Shown here piece by piece: positions 32,712 through 42,226 of a stretch of DNA of 43,349 bases. Below the pieces are notes generated by a model. It was not told the DNA's origin. It saw nothing but the letters and a program-made list of their open reading frames with translations, and searched no databases. The first letter of the stretch is position 1. Each line of letters begins with the position of its first letter. The stretch is from CAYTMY01 sp964618075 (GTDB taxonomy: Bacteria; Bacillota; Clostridia; Eubacteriales; Anaerofustaceae), in contig CAZTZO010000013.1 of NCBI GenBank assembly GCA_964618075.1, positions 1 through 43,349 of the forward strand, in the 5' to 3' direction. Position numbers and translations under genes: made by a program.

Positions 32712-32740
32712 TTGACTGATTTTAACAAATAATTTATAAT
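32712..32740 (+). promoter_or_regulatory. Promoter before the ACG-start gene
   Basis: TTGACT (32712-32717), 17 bases, TATAAT (32735-32740), about 70 bases ahead of the gene. Confidence 0.75.
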
Positions 32741-32810
32741 TAAACCAACGACAGATTTTATATTAAAAGAAGCATTGATTCCAAATTAAATGAGTTAAGG
32801 AGTTTTCGCT

Positions 32811-33437
32811 ACGAATAAAAAATGTGTTTATAAGATTTTTAAAAAAAAGCCCTCATTATGGGGACTGCGCGGCGATCCTTTTTTATGGGAGCAAATGAGT
32901 GAAGGCTTTAAGACGATAAGTTTTCCATACCCAATGGATAGCTTTATTTGCGACGTGTATGCCACGTTTTCAAAATTAACGGGGGGTGAGCTTGACGCTC
33001 ATCATAGCTTTTATATAAAAGAGTATGACAGGGGAGGAATGTCGGGCGGAGATGTAAGCGGCAAAGCATGGGAGCAAAGGCTTCTCGCGTTGTTATTAAT
33101 TCGCCTTGATGAGGAAAATAAAAAAGCGAACAAAGCCGAATATGGGATAAATTGTTATGTCGATATAAGTGATATCGAGCTTTGTAAAGGTAAAATGGTC
33201 TTTTCTTCGTCGAGCGGGAAAAATATATTAATGGTCATATATGACAGTAAATATTTACTAAGTGTTTCTTCTTTTATCGACGCTTATTTAAAAAACGCTT
33301 ATCAGATAAAGCTTACCAAAATAAAAACGAGACAAATTATGTATTCTTGCGAGGTGACTGACGAGTTTTTGTTAAACGAAGCAGTAAAGAACGCTGAGAA
33401 AAAAGCAGAGGAGCTTTTAATCCTGCAATTAGAATAA
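32811..33437 (+). CDS. Uncharacterised protein with apparent ACG start
   Basis: The nearest ATG in frame (32895) would leave out about 28 residues that look coding: KIFKKKPSLWGLRGDPFLWE is a pattern I associate with a small clostridial protein family that also has HSFYIKEYDRGGMSGGDVS, present here as well. The frame is open only back to a TAA at 32796. It holds no ATG, GTG or TTG before 32895. An AAGGAG (32797-32802) stands eight bases before an ACG at 32811, which is the best start. The 208-aa product has no signal peptide or membrane span. Its function is unknown. If the start is not ACG, a base error or an ATG to ACG change is likely. Confidence 0.6.
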   Translation, partial: TNKKCVYKIFKKKPSLWGLRGDPFLWEQMSEGFKTISFPYPMDSFICDVYATFSKLTGGELDAHHSFYIKEYDRGGMSGGDVSGKAWEQRLLALLLIRLDEENKKANKAEYGINCYVDISDIELCKGKMVFSSSSGKNILMVIYDSKYLLSVSSFIDAYLKNAYQIKLTKIKTRQIMYSCEVTDEFLLNEAVKNAEKKAEELLILQLE

Positions 33438-33519
33438 AAACAGATCAATACGCAGGTATCATGCAATAGTCATGCTGTTTTTCTTTGCATTATAAAATAA
33501 AAGCTGTCGGGAGTAAAAT

Positions 33520-34269
33520 TTGGATAGTGAGAATAATAGTGGTAAAACGATTAAGTCGGATATAAATACTGAGCCTATTGACTCAGACGTGGATACATCA
33601 TTTGCACTTGAGCTTGTTTACATAGAAACAATCAGTAATGACCGCATAAAAACCGTGTACAAAATGACAAATAGCATAAAGCGACTTAGCGTAACAAGGG
33701 TTGCTTTCAGTATTGATTATCTTGATGCCAGCGGCAATGTTTTAAGAAGTGTAAATCTCGACAGAAACTATCGCGTATCACCTATACAATCCGGAAAAAC
33801 ACGCGTCGGCTTTTATATACATAGCTTTCAAGGCGCGCAAATACCAACAAATGTGCTTATTCGTACAGCAAGGATATATACATGTGAGCAGCTTAAAGCT
33901 TACAAGGACGCGAAAGAGAACAGTTTTCTGTTTGATTTTTACAACGATGAAAAAATGAAGAGCTTCGCAGATAACTTTTATAATGATATGCCATTAAAGA
34001 TGGAATATTTTAAGGCTGAAGTTGTACATTCATATACATACGACAAAACGACAATAACAGAGGCATTCGAAGCATTGAAAAAGGTAAAAATAGGCGGTGA
34101 AACGAACGATTCAGTAACCGATGATTCGCTTTGGTTCGTTTTTACCATGCATGACGATAGCACCGTTACTCTGGGCTTTGAAAGTCAAAATGCCATTATA
34201 TACCGCAACAAACACTACGGAGTGCTTGACGACGGAGGATGCTTTAGTTTAAGTATATTCAAAAAATAG
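33520..34269 (+). CDS. Uncharacterised protein, TTG start
   Basis: The 249-aa product begins at TTG 33520, six bases after GGGAG. Residues about 25-115 are beta-rich (TSFALELVYIETISNDRIKT, then TRVAFSIDYLDASGNVL), like the domain of the anchored protein at 14350-15042, with a later alpha/beta part ending in SLWFVFTMHDDSTVTLGF. No signal peptide is seen. It may share a message with the gene before it. I do not recognise the family. Confidence 0.65.
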   Translation: MDSENNSGKTIKSDINTEPIDSDVDTSFALELVYIETISNDRIKTVYKMTNSIKRLSVTRVAFSIDYLDASGNVLRSVNLDRNYRVSPIQSGKTRVGFYIHSFQGAQIPTNVLIRTARIYTCEQLKAYKDAKENSFLFDFYNDEKMKSFADNFYNDMPLKMEYFKAEVVHSYTYDKTTITEAFEALKKVKIGGETNDSVTDDSLWFVFTMHDDSTVTLGFESQNAIIYRNKHYGVLDDGGCFSLSIFKK

Positions 34270-34294
34270 TTGGCAGGCTTTAGATGTAAAGCAA

Positions 34295-34333
34295 AAAACG
34301 GCTCTTATGATAATAAACCATAAGAACCGTTTT
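34295..34333. terminator. Convergent terminator between the TTG-start gene and glmS
   Basis: AAAACGGCTCTTATG (34295-34309) pairs with CATAAGAACCGTTTT (34319-34333) with a single mismatch. T or A runs on both sides let it serve both strands. Confidence 0.85.
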
Positions 34334-34335
34334 CT

Positions 34336-36168
34336 CTATTCGATCGTCACTGATTTGGCAAGGTTTCTCGGTTTGTCAACGTCGCAGCCCTTTTCAACAG
34401 CGGTATAATAAGCTAAAAGCTGTAATTTTATTACCGCGGGTATCACCTGAGAAGCATCGGGGGCGTCGTCTATATAAATGACTTTATCCACTTCGCCCTC
34501 CAGTCCTCTGAAGGTTTTTCTCGCTACTACTATCGTATAAGCACCTCGCGCGTTTACTTCCTTTATATTGCTGAGTGTCTTTTCGCTCAATTCTCCGCTT
34601 TGGGTACATAAAGCGACGACCGGCGTTTTTTCTTCTATCAGCGCTATAGGTCCGTGTTTAAGCTCTCCTGCCGGATAGGCTTCGGCGTGTATATAAGATA
34701 TTTCCTTCATTTTTAACGAGCCCTCAAGAGATATGGCTGCGTCAAGTCCTCTTCCTATATAAAAAGCGTCTGTGCTCTTTTTAAAGGCTTTGGCTATATT
34801 TTTGATGGTTTCTTCATCATACAGGGCGTTCTTGGCTAAATCGGGCGTCGAAAGGCACGCATTTTTAATCTCATCAAATCTTTGCTTATTTACGGTTTCG
34901 AAATAAGAAGCGAACTTTAACGCAATCAGATACAGGCATAAAACCTGAGTAGAATATGCCTTTGTTGATGCTACGGCTATTTCGGGGCCGGCAAGAGTAT
35001 ACACAACGATATCTGCTTCGCGCGCGACGCTTGAACCGACGACATTTGTCAAAGCGAGTACCTTTGCTCCCTTTTGCTTGGCAAGGCGCATGGAGGCGAG
35101 AGTGTCGGCAGTTTCTCCTGACTGGCTTATTGCAATGAGAAGCGTTTTTTCATCCGTTCTCGTGTCGGAGTATCTGTATTCGGAGGCTATTTCGGAGTCA
35201 ACACGTTTGCCGCTGAATTCCTCGATAATGGATTTTGCGGCGCAGCCTGCGTAATATGCGGTACCGCAGGCGGTTATCATAATCCTGTTATAAGAAGCGA
35301 ATTCTTCTTTTGTCATATTGAAATCCTGCAGGTTAACGGTATTTTCTTCTTCGCTTAGTCTGCCTCTGAGAGTGTTCTTAAGTGCCTCCGGCTGCTCAAA
35401 TATTTCCTTGAGCATAAAATGCTTATATTCTCCCTTTGCGGCAGCTTGCGAACTCCATGTGACCTTGAAGACTTCTTTTTCAATCCTGTTTTTATCCGCG
35501 TCATATATCTTTATTTCTTCGGGTGTCACATCGCAGAAGGTGTCGTTGTCTATAAGGTAGATATTTCTCGTGTGCTCAAGCACAGCGGGTATATCGGAAG
35601 CGATGAACTGCTCGTGCTTGCCTATTCCCGCAATAAGAGGACTGTCCTTTCTTGCCGTGACTATTCTGTCAGGTTCTTCGCTGCATATGGCGCATATGGA
35701 GTATGCCCCCTTAATCTTTTTCGTCGCTTGAATCACGGCGTCAAGCAAGTCGCCATTATAAAAATCGCGAATCAAAACTGCTGCCGTTTCCGTATCGGTT
35801 TCTGAAATAAAGGAATAGCCCTTTTGTGTAAGCTCTTCACGCAGACTTAAATAGTTTTCGATTATTCCGTTATGTACTATGCTTATCACTCCGTCCCCGC
35901 TCGAATGCGGGTGAGCGTTTTTATCGGAGGGGGCTCCGTGACTTGCCCAACGTGTGTGACCGATAGCTGTATGTCCGCTCATCGGCTTGTTTACCAAGTG
36001 TTCCTTTAAGACTGAAAGTCTGCCTTCATATTTTTGTACTTCAATTTTCCCGTTTGTCGTAACTGCGATTCCCGCAGAGTCATAGCCTCTGTATTCCAGC
36101 TTTTCAAGACCGTCCATTACGATTTTAACAGCGTCTCTTTTACCGGTGTATCCGACGATACCGCACAT
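34336..36168 (-). CDS. glmS: Glutamine-fructose-6-phosphate aminotransferase
   Basis: The 610-aa product begins MCGIVGYTG, so Cys2 becomes the glutaminase nucleophile. RGYDSAGIAV and ARHTRWA-like GHTRWASHGAPSDKNAHPH follow, and two SIS domains come after (ACGTAYYAG, ISQSGETADTL, EIAVASTKAYSTQV) with the C-terminal KPRNLAKSVTIE. It makes glucosamine-6-phosphate for wall synthesis. ATG 36168 is used because Cys must follow Met, and GGAG precedes it; the longer frame is not real. A glmS ribozyme lies in its leader. Confidence 0.98.
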   Translation of the reverse strand: MCGIVGYTGKRDAVKIVMDGLEKLEYRGYDSAGIAVTTNGKIEVQKYEGRLSVLKEHLVNKPMSGHTAIGHTRWASHGAPSDKNAHPHSSGDGVISIVHNGIIENYLSLREELTQKGYSFISETDTETAAVLIRDFYNGDLLDAVIQATKKIKGAYSICAICSEEPDRIVTARKDSPLIAGIGKHEQFIASDIPAVLEHTRNIYLIDNDTFCDVTPEEIKIYDADKNRIEKEVFKVTWSSQAAAKGEYKHFMLKEIFEQPEALKNTLRGRLSEEENTVNLQDFNMTKEEFASYNRIMITACGTAYYAGCAAKSIIEEFSGKRVDSEIASEYRYSDTRTDEKTLLIAISQSGETADTLASMRLAKQKGAKVLALTNVVGSSVAREADIVVYTLAGPEIAVASTKAYSTQVLCLYLIALKFASYFETVNKQRFDEIKNACLSTPDLAKNALYDEETIKNIAKAFKKSTDAFYIGRGLDAAISLEGSLKMKEISYIHAEAYPAGELKHGPIALIEEKTPVVALCTQSGELSEKTLSNIKEVNARGAYTIVVARKTFRGLEGEVDKVIYIDDAPDASQVIPAVIKLQLLAYYTAVEKGCDVDKPRNLAKSVTIE

Positions 36169-36254
36169 GGTTATCTTCTCCGTTTCTTTATATTGCATAA
36201 AACAATAAACCCTACTTAATTATATCGGGGTGAATTATAAATGCATATTTGATT

Positions 36255-36403
36255 ACGGAAAGATATAAGGCTCTGTTCACAAAGTTACCTCTGTGTTTTA
36301 ACCTAATATCTGACGACTTTCCGCACGAACCGCAGGGCATCCGCCGAATTTTCGATAACCCTGACCCTCGTCAGCCGACTTGATTATATTCGGCTCTGGC
36401 GCT
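36255..36403 (-). ncRNA. glmS ribozyme (glucosamine-6-phosphate-activated self-cleaving riboswitch)
   Basis: On the minus strand AGCGCCAGAGCCGAA begins the motif, followed by GGCTGACGAGGGTCAGGG, TTATCGAAAATTCGGCGGAT and GCCCTGC, the fixed core of the glmS ribozyme. A P4 arm closes it as GGAAAG (about 36324 region) with CTTTCC (36257-36262), and a CACAGAGG/CTTTGTG hairpin lies within. The expected cut is between A at 36403 and G at 36402. It sits 87 bases ahead of glmS, so high GlcN6P would lead to loss of the message. Confidence 0.95.
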
Positions 36404-36436
36404 AATAGTTAAAAACTATTTGTTTAAGTATATCAC

Positions 36437-36464
36437 ACAGGACGTCTTTTGCAATCAATTCATA
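36437..36464 (-). promoter_or_regulatory. Promoter of the glmS ribozyme/glmS unit (approximate)
   Basis: Minus strand TTGCAA, 16 bases, TATACT with an extended TGA before it, about 35-60 bases ahead of the ribozyme. The coordinates are approximate to a few bases. Confidence 0.5.
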
Positions 36465-36502
36465 ATATTCTTTAATTATTTGAGAAATGCATCATTTTGA
36501 TA

Positions 36503-36530
36503 TTGTAAAATAAATTTATTCTGATATACT
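36503..36530 (+). promoter_or_regulatory. Promoter of nrdJ
   Basis: TTGTAA (36503-36508), 16 bases, TATACT (36525-36530) with an extended TG-x element. No cobalamin riboswitch or NrdR-box pair is evident in the leader. Confidence 0.55.
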
Positions 36531-36579
36531 AAATGATGTTATAAATAATAATATAAAACACAATATGTTGAGGTTTGCT

Positions 36580-39540
36580 ATGATTGATTCTATTTCACAA
36601 CTTCTGACGCGCAGGTTTACAAAGTCGCTTGAAAATGATAAGGATAAAACGGTTTACGACTTGTTTGAGTATAAAACTGTGGACGCCAAGATAACCAATC
36701 AGGCGACAGGAGAAAGCATAGTCGATATGCGCGAGCTTGAATTTCCTATAGGGTATTCCAAGAATGCCTGTAATATTATAGCCTCTAAATACTTTCGCAA
36801 GGCCGGAGTAAATAATGAACAAGGGTGCGAAACAAGCATCAGACAGGTCGCCGACAGAATGGTGGGTTTTTGGGCTGACGCACTTCTTGAAGAGGGTATA
36901 TTAAAGGATAAAAATGAATGGCAAATATTTTATGACGAGCTTGTGTTTGCCTTTTTATCCCAGATGTGGGCGCCCAATTCTCCGCAGTGGTTTAATACCG
37001 GACTTAAACGCAATTATAAAATAAAGGGCGGAAACGACGAGCTGTACTATTACGATGCGACTCGTAAAAAGGTTGTTAAGAGTGAAGATAGATATACAAG
37101 GACTCAGGCCTCGGCTTGTTTTATACTTTCTATAAAAGACACGCTTATCGGAGAACATTCCATAAGCGATCAGTACGTTACAGAAACCAAGCTTTTTAAG
37201 GGAGGTTCGGGCGTCGGGACTAATTTTTCGGCTTTGAGAGCAGCTAACGAAAAGCTTTCGAGCGGAGGGGTATCCTCAGGTGTTATGAGCTTCTTAAAGG
37301 GGCTTGACAGAAACGCAGGTGCCATAAAATCAGGCGGTACGACAAGGCGCGCAGCCAAAATGATCATTCTTGATATAGACCATCCGGAAATAGAGACCTT
37401 TATAACGTGGAAGGCGAAAGAAGAGCAAAAGGTTCGTGACTTGGCAAAAATGGGATATTCGACGTCTATGGACGGAGAGGCATACTCAACGGTAAGCGGT
37501 CAAAACGGTAACAATTCCATTCGAGTCAACGAAGATTTCATGAAAAAGGTTCTTTCTCTCGATGAGAACAACGATACCGAGTTTACGCTCAAGGGCAGAG
37601 TGGACTCTTCGGCAGATAAAAAAGTCAGTGTAAAGCATTTGTGGGAGCTTATTACACGTTCCGCTTGGGAATGTGCGGATCCGGCAGTGCAGTTTGACGA
37701 CACCTTCAATGAATGGCATACCTGTCCGGCAGGAGAGGACGGGAAAATATTGGCAAAGTACAACCGAATAAACAGTACGAATCCATGCAGTGAGTATGCA
37801 TTCCTTGAGGACACCTCGTGCAATCTCGCTTCGATGAATATTTATAATTTCTATGACAAGGAAAACAGGCTGTTTAAAATAAACGACTACCTTCACGTTG
37901 TCGGACTTGTTCAGCTTGTGCTTGAAGCGTCTGTATATTGGGGGCAGTTCCCTACGCAGGACGTCGCCAGAAAAACATATATGTTCAGAACGACGGGTCT
38001 TGGAATTGCGAACCTTGCATCGCTTATCATGGTAATGGGTTACGGGTATGACAGCGAGGAGGCAAGAAATATAGCCGCAGCGCTCTGCTCGATAATGACA
38101 GGTTATTCTTATTATGTATCTTCTCTAATGGCAAAGACGGTCGGCCCGTTTGAGAAGTATCAGATAAATAAAAAGCCGCTTAACAGGGTCTTGAGAAATC
38201 ATGCGAGGTGCGCTCTTGCATTAAACGATGAATTTGAGGGCCTGAATTACAAGCCCTTCAAAATAGATGAAAAGCTGCTGGAAAACATAGGATTTGCAGA
38301 ATTTGCGGACTATGCGCAGAGAATATGGATGAATACTCTCGTCAGCGCGGAGGAAAACGGCGTAAGAAACGCACAGGTAAGCGTCATAGCTCCGACAGGT
38401 ACTATATCGTTTGCCATGGACTGCGGAGCGACTTCTGTCGAGCCTTTCTACTCGCACGTCGTGTATAAAACTCTTGCTGGCGGCGGTACAATGGAAATAA
38501 CGAATCCCATACTTATGGAGGCTCTGGAGAATCTTGGCTATAACAGCGATGAAAAGAAGAAAATCGCCGATTATCTGCTAGAAAAGGACGCGGACGGCTA
38601 CTTTGTCCATTATACACTTTTGGATTGTCCTTATATAAAGAAAGAGCATCGCAAGGTATTCGAGACGGCAAACGAAATATCGCCGATAGGTCACGTGCTT
38701 ATGGTTGCCGCTATCACGCCTATGATAAGCGGATCTGTTTCAAAGACTGTAAATCTGCCTGCAAACGCAACTCAAAGGGATATTTCGGAAATATATAAGC
38801 TTGCATATACGACTGGCATAAAAGCTATTTCAGTTTACCGAGACGGCTGTAAAGCGTGTCAGCCTCTGAACACGGGAGTCGAAGGGGTCAAAAGCGAGGA
38901 AGAGCTTTCGAATTATACTTACAATGAGCTGCTTCGTTTTGCGGTGAATTGCCGAAAGAGCGTACCCGACAGAATGAGGCCCTCCGGAATGAGAATGAGC
39001 AGGACGCATTCTGCAAAGATAGGAGATATCGAGCTTTATGTAACCATAGGCTTTTATGCAAATGGCGATATGGCGGAGCTTTTTGTTTCAACAGACAAAG
39101 AGGGTACCGTTGTAAAGGGCCTTCTTGCTTCTCTTTCAAAGGCAATATCGAATATGCTTCAATACAACGTACCTCCCAAGGAAATTTCCAGACTCCTCAG
39201 AGGTCAGCAGTTTGAGCCGAGCGGATTTGTAAGCCGTCATCCGTATATTAAGAGCGCGGCAAGCATTGCAGATTTGTTGAGCAAAATAATAGATATAGAG
39301 CTGGGTGATTTTACTCGTTGTCAGGTGAAGCCTGAATGCTTCAAAAAAATATGTGAAAACGATATCGCCACATCCGATATTATAAAAGATAACGAAAATG
39401 AAGAAGCTATCCCGCAGGACGTTTCTGATATGGACAGGATATACGGCGAGACCTGCGCCAACTGTTCTTCGACGAGGCTTTACAGAAACGGTACCTGCAA
39501 GGTATGTGCGGACTGTGGAACCACAACGGGCTGTAGTTGA
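36580..39540 (+). CDS. nrdJ: B12-dependent (class II) ribonucleotide reductase
   Basis: The 986-aa product has the class II reductase features: WAPNSPQWFNTGL, SACFILSIKDTL, GGSGVGTNFSALR, the active-site strand NPCSEYAFLEDTSCNLAS, APTGTISFAMDCGATSVEP and a Cys-rich tail (CANCSSTRLYRNGTCKVCAD). It uses adenosylcobalamin to make deoxynucleotides without oxygen, which fits an anaerobe. ATG 36580 with TGAGG six bases before is better than the TTG at 36565. It is 12 bases from the traB-like gene. Confidence 0.97.
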   Translation: MIDSISQLLTRRFTKSLENDKDKTVYDLFEYKTVDAKITNQATGESIVDMRELEFPIGYSKNACNIIASKYFRKAGVNNEQGCETSIRQVADRMVGFWADALLEEGILKDKNEWQIFYDELVFAFLSQMWAPNSPQWFNTGLKRNYKIKGGNDELYYYDATRKKVVKSEDRYTRTQASACFILSIKDTLIGEHSISDQYVTETKLFKGGSGVGTNFSALRAANEKLSSGGVSSGVMSFLKGLDRNAGAIKSGGTTRRAAKMIILDIDHPEIETFITWKAKEEQKVRDLAKMGYSTSMDGEAYSTVSGQNGNNSIRVNEDFMKKVLSLDENNDTEFTLKGRVDSSADKKVSVKHLWELITRSAWECADPAVQFDDTFNEWHTCPAGEDGKILAKYNRINSTNPCSEYAFLEDTSCNLASMNIYNFYDKENRLFKINDYLHVVGLVQLVLEASVYWGQFPTQDVARKTYMFRTTGLGIANLASLIMVMGYGYDSEEARNIAAALCSIMTGYSYYVSSLMAKTVGPFEKYQINKKPLNRVLRNHARCALALNDEFEGLNYKPFKIDEKLLENIGFAEFADYAQRIWMNTLVSAEENGVRNAQVSVIAPTGTISFAMDCGATSVEPFYSHVVYKTLAGGGTMEITNPILMEALENLGYNSDEKKKIADYLLEKDADGYFVHYTLLDCPYIKKEHRKVFETANEISPIGHVLMVAAITPMISGSVSKTVNLPANATQRDISEIYKLAYTTGIKAISVYRDGCKACQPLNTGVEGVKSEEELSNYTYNELLRFAVNCRKSVPDRMRPSGMRMSRTHSAKIGDIELYVTIGFYANGDMAELFVSTDKEGTVVKGLLASLSKAISNMLQYNVPPKEISRLLRGQQFEPSGFVSRHPYIKSAASIADLLSKIIDIELGDFTRCQVKPECFKKICENDIATSDIIKDNENEEAIPQDVSDMDRIYGETCANCSSTRLYRNGTCKVCADCGTTTGCS

Positions 39541-39552
39541 TGGTAAAAACGT

Positions 39553-40722
39553 GTGGAAAATGTATCTGTAATTAAAGCTTACGGCAAAAAAATCTATCTT
39601 TTGGCTACGGCTCATGTTTCCGAAAAAAGCGCATCTCAGGCAAAGGAGCTTATTGAAAGCGTTAAGCCTGACAGTGTAACTGTTGAGCTCGATGAAGAAA
39701 GACTTAACAACCTTTTACACCCTAAAAGCTGGGACGATACCGATATAACAAAGATTATAAAGGATAAAAAAGCGGCGTTTCTGCTTGTCAGTCTTATATT
39801 GTCTTCCTATCAAAAAAGGATAGGGGATAAAGTAGGCTGTGTTCCGGGAAACGAGATGCTTGTAAGCGCACTTTATGCAAAAGAAAACAATATAAATATT
39901 GTCACAGCGGACAGGAATATACGAACCACATTTCTTCGTATTTGGAGAAAAATAGGATTTGGCGCAAAGATAAAGCTAATTATAAATCTTGTATTCGGGC
40001 TTACTCAGGACGAAGACATTTCCAAAGAGGATATTGAAAATCTTAAAGACAAGGATATGCTTGAGGCGGCCTTGGGCGAGCTTGGCGGTGAATTTCCGAG
40101 CCTTAAAAGTGTTCTTGTTGACGAAAGAGATTTATATATTGCAAATAAAATAATAACCGCACCCGGCACAGTTATAGTTGCGGTTGTCGGAGCGGCGCAC
40201 TCTCCGGGCGTAAAAAAGTTAATCGAACAAGGCGAATGCAGTGCGCCTCCTGAGTTAGATGAAATCCCACCTGCTAAGCCTGTCGGAAAAATTATTGCAT
40301 GGGCAATACCCGCTTTAATATTATTCATGCTGCTTTACACTTTATTAAAAGACCCTTCGGCGTTGTTGATGCAGATAGGAAAGTGGATACTTTACAACGG
40401 CTCGCTTGCATTAATAGGAACTCTGATAGCGGGAGGAAATATAATATCCGCCTTAGTTGCTTTTGTTGCAGCCCCAATAACCTCTTTAAATCCGTTACTT
40501 GCGGCAGGGTGGTTTGCCGGACTTGCCGAGGCCAAAATAAATAAGCCTACCGTGATGGATTTCAAAGGCTTGTCCGAAGATTTGAAAAGCTTTAAGTCCA
40601 TGCGAAAGAACAGGGTGATAAGGATACTGCTTGTAGTCGTCTTTGCAAATATCGGAAGCACTATAGGCACATTTCTAGGCGGCGTTGGGATATTCAACAT
40701 ATTCAAGAAATTTGTGCATTGA
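39553..40722 (+). CDS. TraB/PrgY-family membrane protein
   Basis: The 389-aa product begins with KKIYLLATAHVSEKSASQAKE, the TraB start with its conserved H-V. Then come DSVTVELDEERLNNLL, GNEMLVSALYAKENNINIV with TADRNIRTTFLR, AAHSPGVKKL (the GAAH motif), and three or more C-terminal membrane spans. TraB-like proteins, named from pheromone shutdown in enterococcal plasmids, are now seen as a Tiki-like metalloprotease group. GTG 39553 is the only sensible start and its ribosome site is weak, so coupling to nrdJ, 12 bases upstream, is likely. No plasmid genes are near, so this is a chromosomal member. Confidence 0.88.
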   Translation: MENVSVIKAYGKKIYLLATAHVSEKSASQAKELIESVKPDSVTVELDEERLNNLLHPKSWDDTDITKIIKDKKAAFLLVSLILSSYQKRIGDKVGCVPGNEMLVSALYAKENNINIVTADRNIRTTFLRIWRKIGFGAKIKLIINLVFGLTQDEDISKEDIENLKDKDMLEAALGELGGEFPSLKSVLVDERDLYIANKIITAPGTVIVAVVGAAHSPGVKKLIEQGECSAPPELDEIPPAKPVGKIIAWAIPALILFMLLYTLLKDPSALLMQIGKWILYNGSLALIGTLIAGGNIISALVAFVAAPITSLNPLLAAGWFAGLAEAKINKPTVMDFKGLSEDLKSFKSMRKNRVIRILLVVVFANIGSTIGTFLGGVGIFNIFKKFVH

Positions 40723-40767
40723 TTAATATAGACATATAACGAGTTGAAATTTAAATTAAAAACAGAC

Positions 40768-40800
40768 TAACGGGAATCACTCATATTAGGTTTCCCGTTA
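40768..40800. terminator. Convergent terminator between traB-like and MBL-fold genes
   Basis: TAACGGGAA (40768-40776) and TTCCCGTTA (40792-40800) form a perfect 9-bp stem between facing genes. T residues follow on the plus strand. Confidence 0.7.
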
Positions 40801-40801
40801 T

Positions 40802-42220
40802 TTATTTAAAACAAGCGCCGTGTCCGGGACATATCGTGTAGCCCTCATTCTTGATATATTTGTATACTTTTTTTCTGAATTCATGCGCCCTTTCAGGGTA
40901 CATATCGACGCTTGTCATCAAATACGGTGCGAGTGTATTAAACAGTTGCTGCTCAGGCGTAAAGCCGTTCACATTGACTATAACGTCTCCCGTGAAGATA
41001 AGCTTGTGCTTTTTAACGATTACCAATACCTCTCCATCAAGATGCCCCCCTGCGCCTGCCACTACTTCAAAATCTATATCGAAAAATGAAAGGTTAGCAA
41101 GACTCTTAAACTCTTCATCGTGTTCCTTTGAGTTGTCAAATACAGTAAGCCTTTCTATTTCAATAGGCTCATAGGCCGTTATAATTCGGCTGATTCGGCA
41201 GTACGGAGCATGAGCAGGATTTTTTTCTCTGATAGAAGGGATATTTTCGTTCTCACAGAGGAAGTTCATGTATGAGCTGCGAGTGATGTAAATATTGTCG
41301 AACAAGTTTAAAAGACCGCAATGGTCTGTGTCTGCATGGGTTATAATGCATGTTTTCTTTCTTTTGTCAAAATCGCTGAACATAGAGCGAAGCAAAACAA
41401 GCATCTCGTCACGGTAGCAGGTAAATCCGCTGTCTATAAATAAAAGCTCGTTTTTGCCGCTGAAAATATATGTATTGCTGCCACATGGAGGTTCTATAAT
41501 ATGAACGGATACATCTCTTGTCAAATCTATTTTACTTACGCGCGCATTGAATGCGCTGCCCTTATGCCCCGCAATGTAATCGGCAAATTTACCTATGTAT
41601 TCGAATACCTTGTAAGGGGAGTTGTCGCCTTCGTCAAGTAATTGCATTATTTTATTTGTTTCTACGACAAGCTCATTGGTTTCCTTCTTGTTGAGCCTAA
41701 GTTTTTTTGTCAGCTCGTTTGCAAAAGAGATGTAAAACACAGTGTTATCAAGTATTTTTTCCGTCTTGTCATATTCGATTATTCGTGTAGTGCAATATGT
41801 TGAAAGCTCATCGAGAAGCTTTTTTATTACCTCAGGCTCGTTAATGAGCAGACCCATTTTAAAATATTGATAAGGCGTACCGTTTTCTTCCGAATTAAGA
41901 TACGTAATGTTTATCATATAGCGGTTGATTATCTCAAGTATAGGCACAAGCTGCCCGCATTCGTCCTTTATTTTGAACTCCACAAGCAAAACGCGCTGAG
42001 CGGTTTTTTGGTTTGCCAATATACCGGCTTGGTTCATTTCGGCTGTTATTTTATTTAATACTTCTTCACTTGCTTCGACATCTAAAAACAAATAATGCTC
42101 GTCAACGGCTTTGTTGTAGTTTACGCGCGTGATATTGCCGCAATAGCGCATAACTATGTGGCTTGCCTCAAGAAATGCCCCAGAACGGTTTTGGAGATTG
42201 GTTATGTATGTTTTTTTCAT
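40802..42220 (-). CDS. ACT-ACT-metallo-beta-lactamase-fold protein
   Basis: The 472-aa product starts with two ACT-like ligand domains (about 1-72, NRSGAFLEASHIVMRY; and about 75-150, ECGQLVPILEIINRYMI). Next is a helical linker and an MBL-fold domain from about 235. Its metal motifs are HADTDH (295-300), GGHLDGE (H393), FTGD (D412) and PGHG (H467). The third position of the first motif is Asp where zinc hydrolases have His, so the site is carboxylate-rich like that of flavodiiron proteins (H-x-E-x-D-H). No flavodoxin domain follows. It is the second gene of an operon, six bases after a flavin reductase-rubredoxin gene. Hydrolase or redox function cannot be decided. Confidence 0.78.
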   Translation of the reverse strand: MKKTYITNLQNRSGAFLEASHIVMRYCGNITRVNYNKAVDEHYLFLDVEASEEVLNKITAEMNQAGILANQKTAQRVLLVEFKIKDECGQLVPILEIINRYMINITYLNSEENGTPYQYFKMGLLINEPEVIKKLLDELSTYCTTRIIEYDKTEKILDNTVFYISFANELTKKLRLNKKETNELVVETNKIMQLLDEGDNSPYKVFEYIGKFADYIAGHKGSAFNARVSKIDLTRDVSVHIIEPPCGSNTYIFSGKNELLFIDSGFTCYRDEMLVLLRSMFSDFDKRKKTCIITHADTDHCGLLNLFDNIYITRSSYMNFLCENENIPSIREKNPAHAPYCRISRIITAYEPIEIERLTVFDNSKEHDEEFKSLANLSFFDIDFEVVAGAGGHLDGEVLVIVKKHKLIFTGDVIVNVNGFTPEQQLFNTLAPYLMTSVDMYPERAHEFRKKVYKYIKNEGYTICPGHGACFK

Positions 42221-42226
42221 GCTTTG

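Noticed and set aside
36430..36580. Cobalamin riboswitch before nrdJ
   Set aside because: The B12-box core is not present in this spacer, which is short and AT-rich.
39553..40722. Conjugative-plasmid origin suggested by TraB similarity
   Set aside because: TraB/PrgY-family proteins are common on chromosomes, and the neighbours are housekeeping genes.
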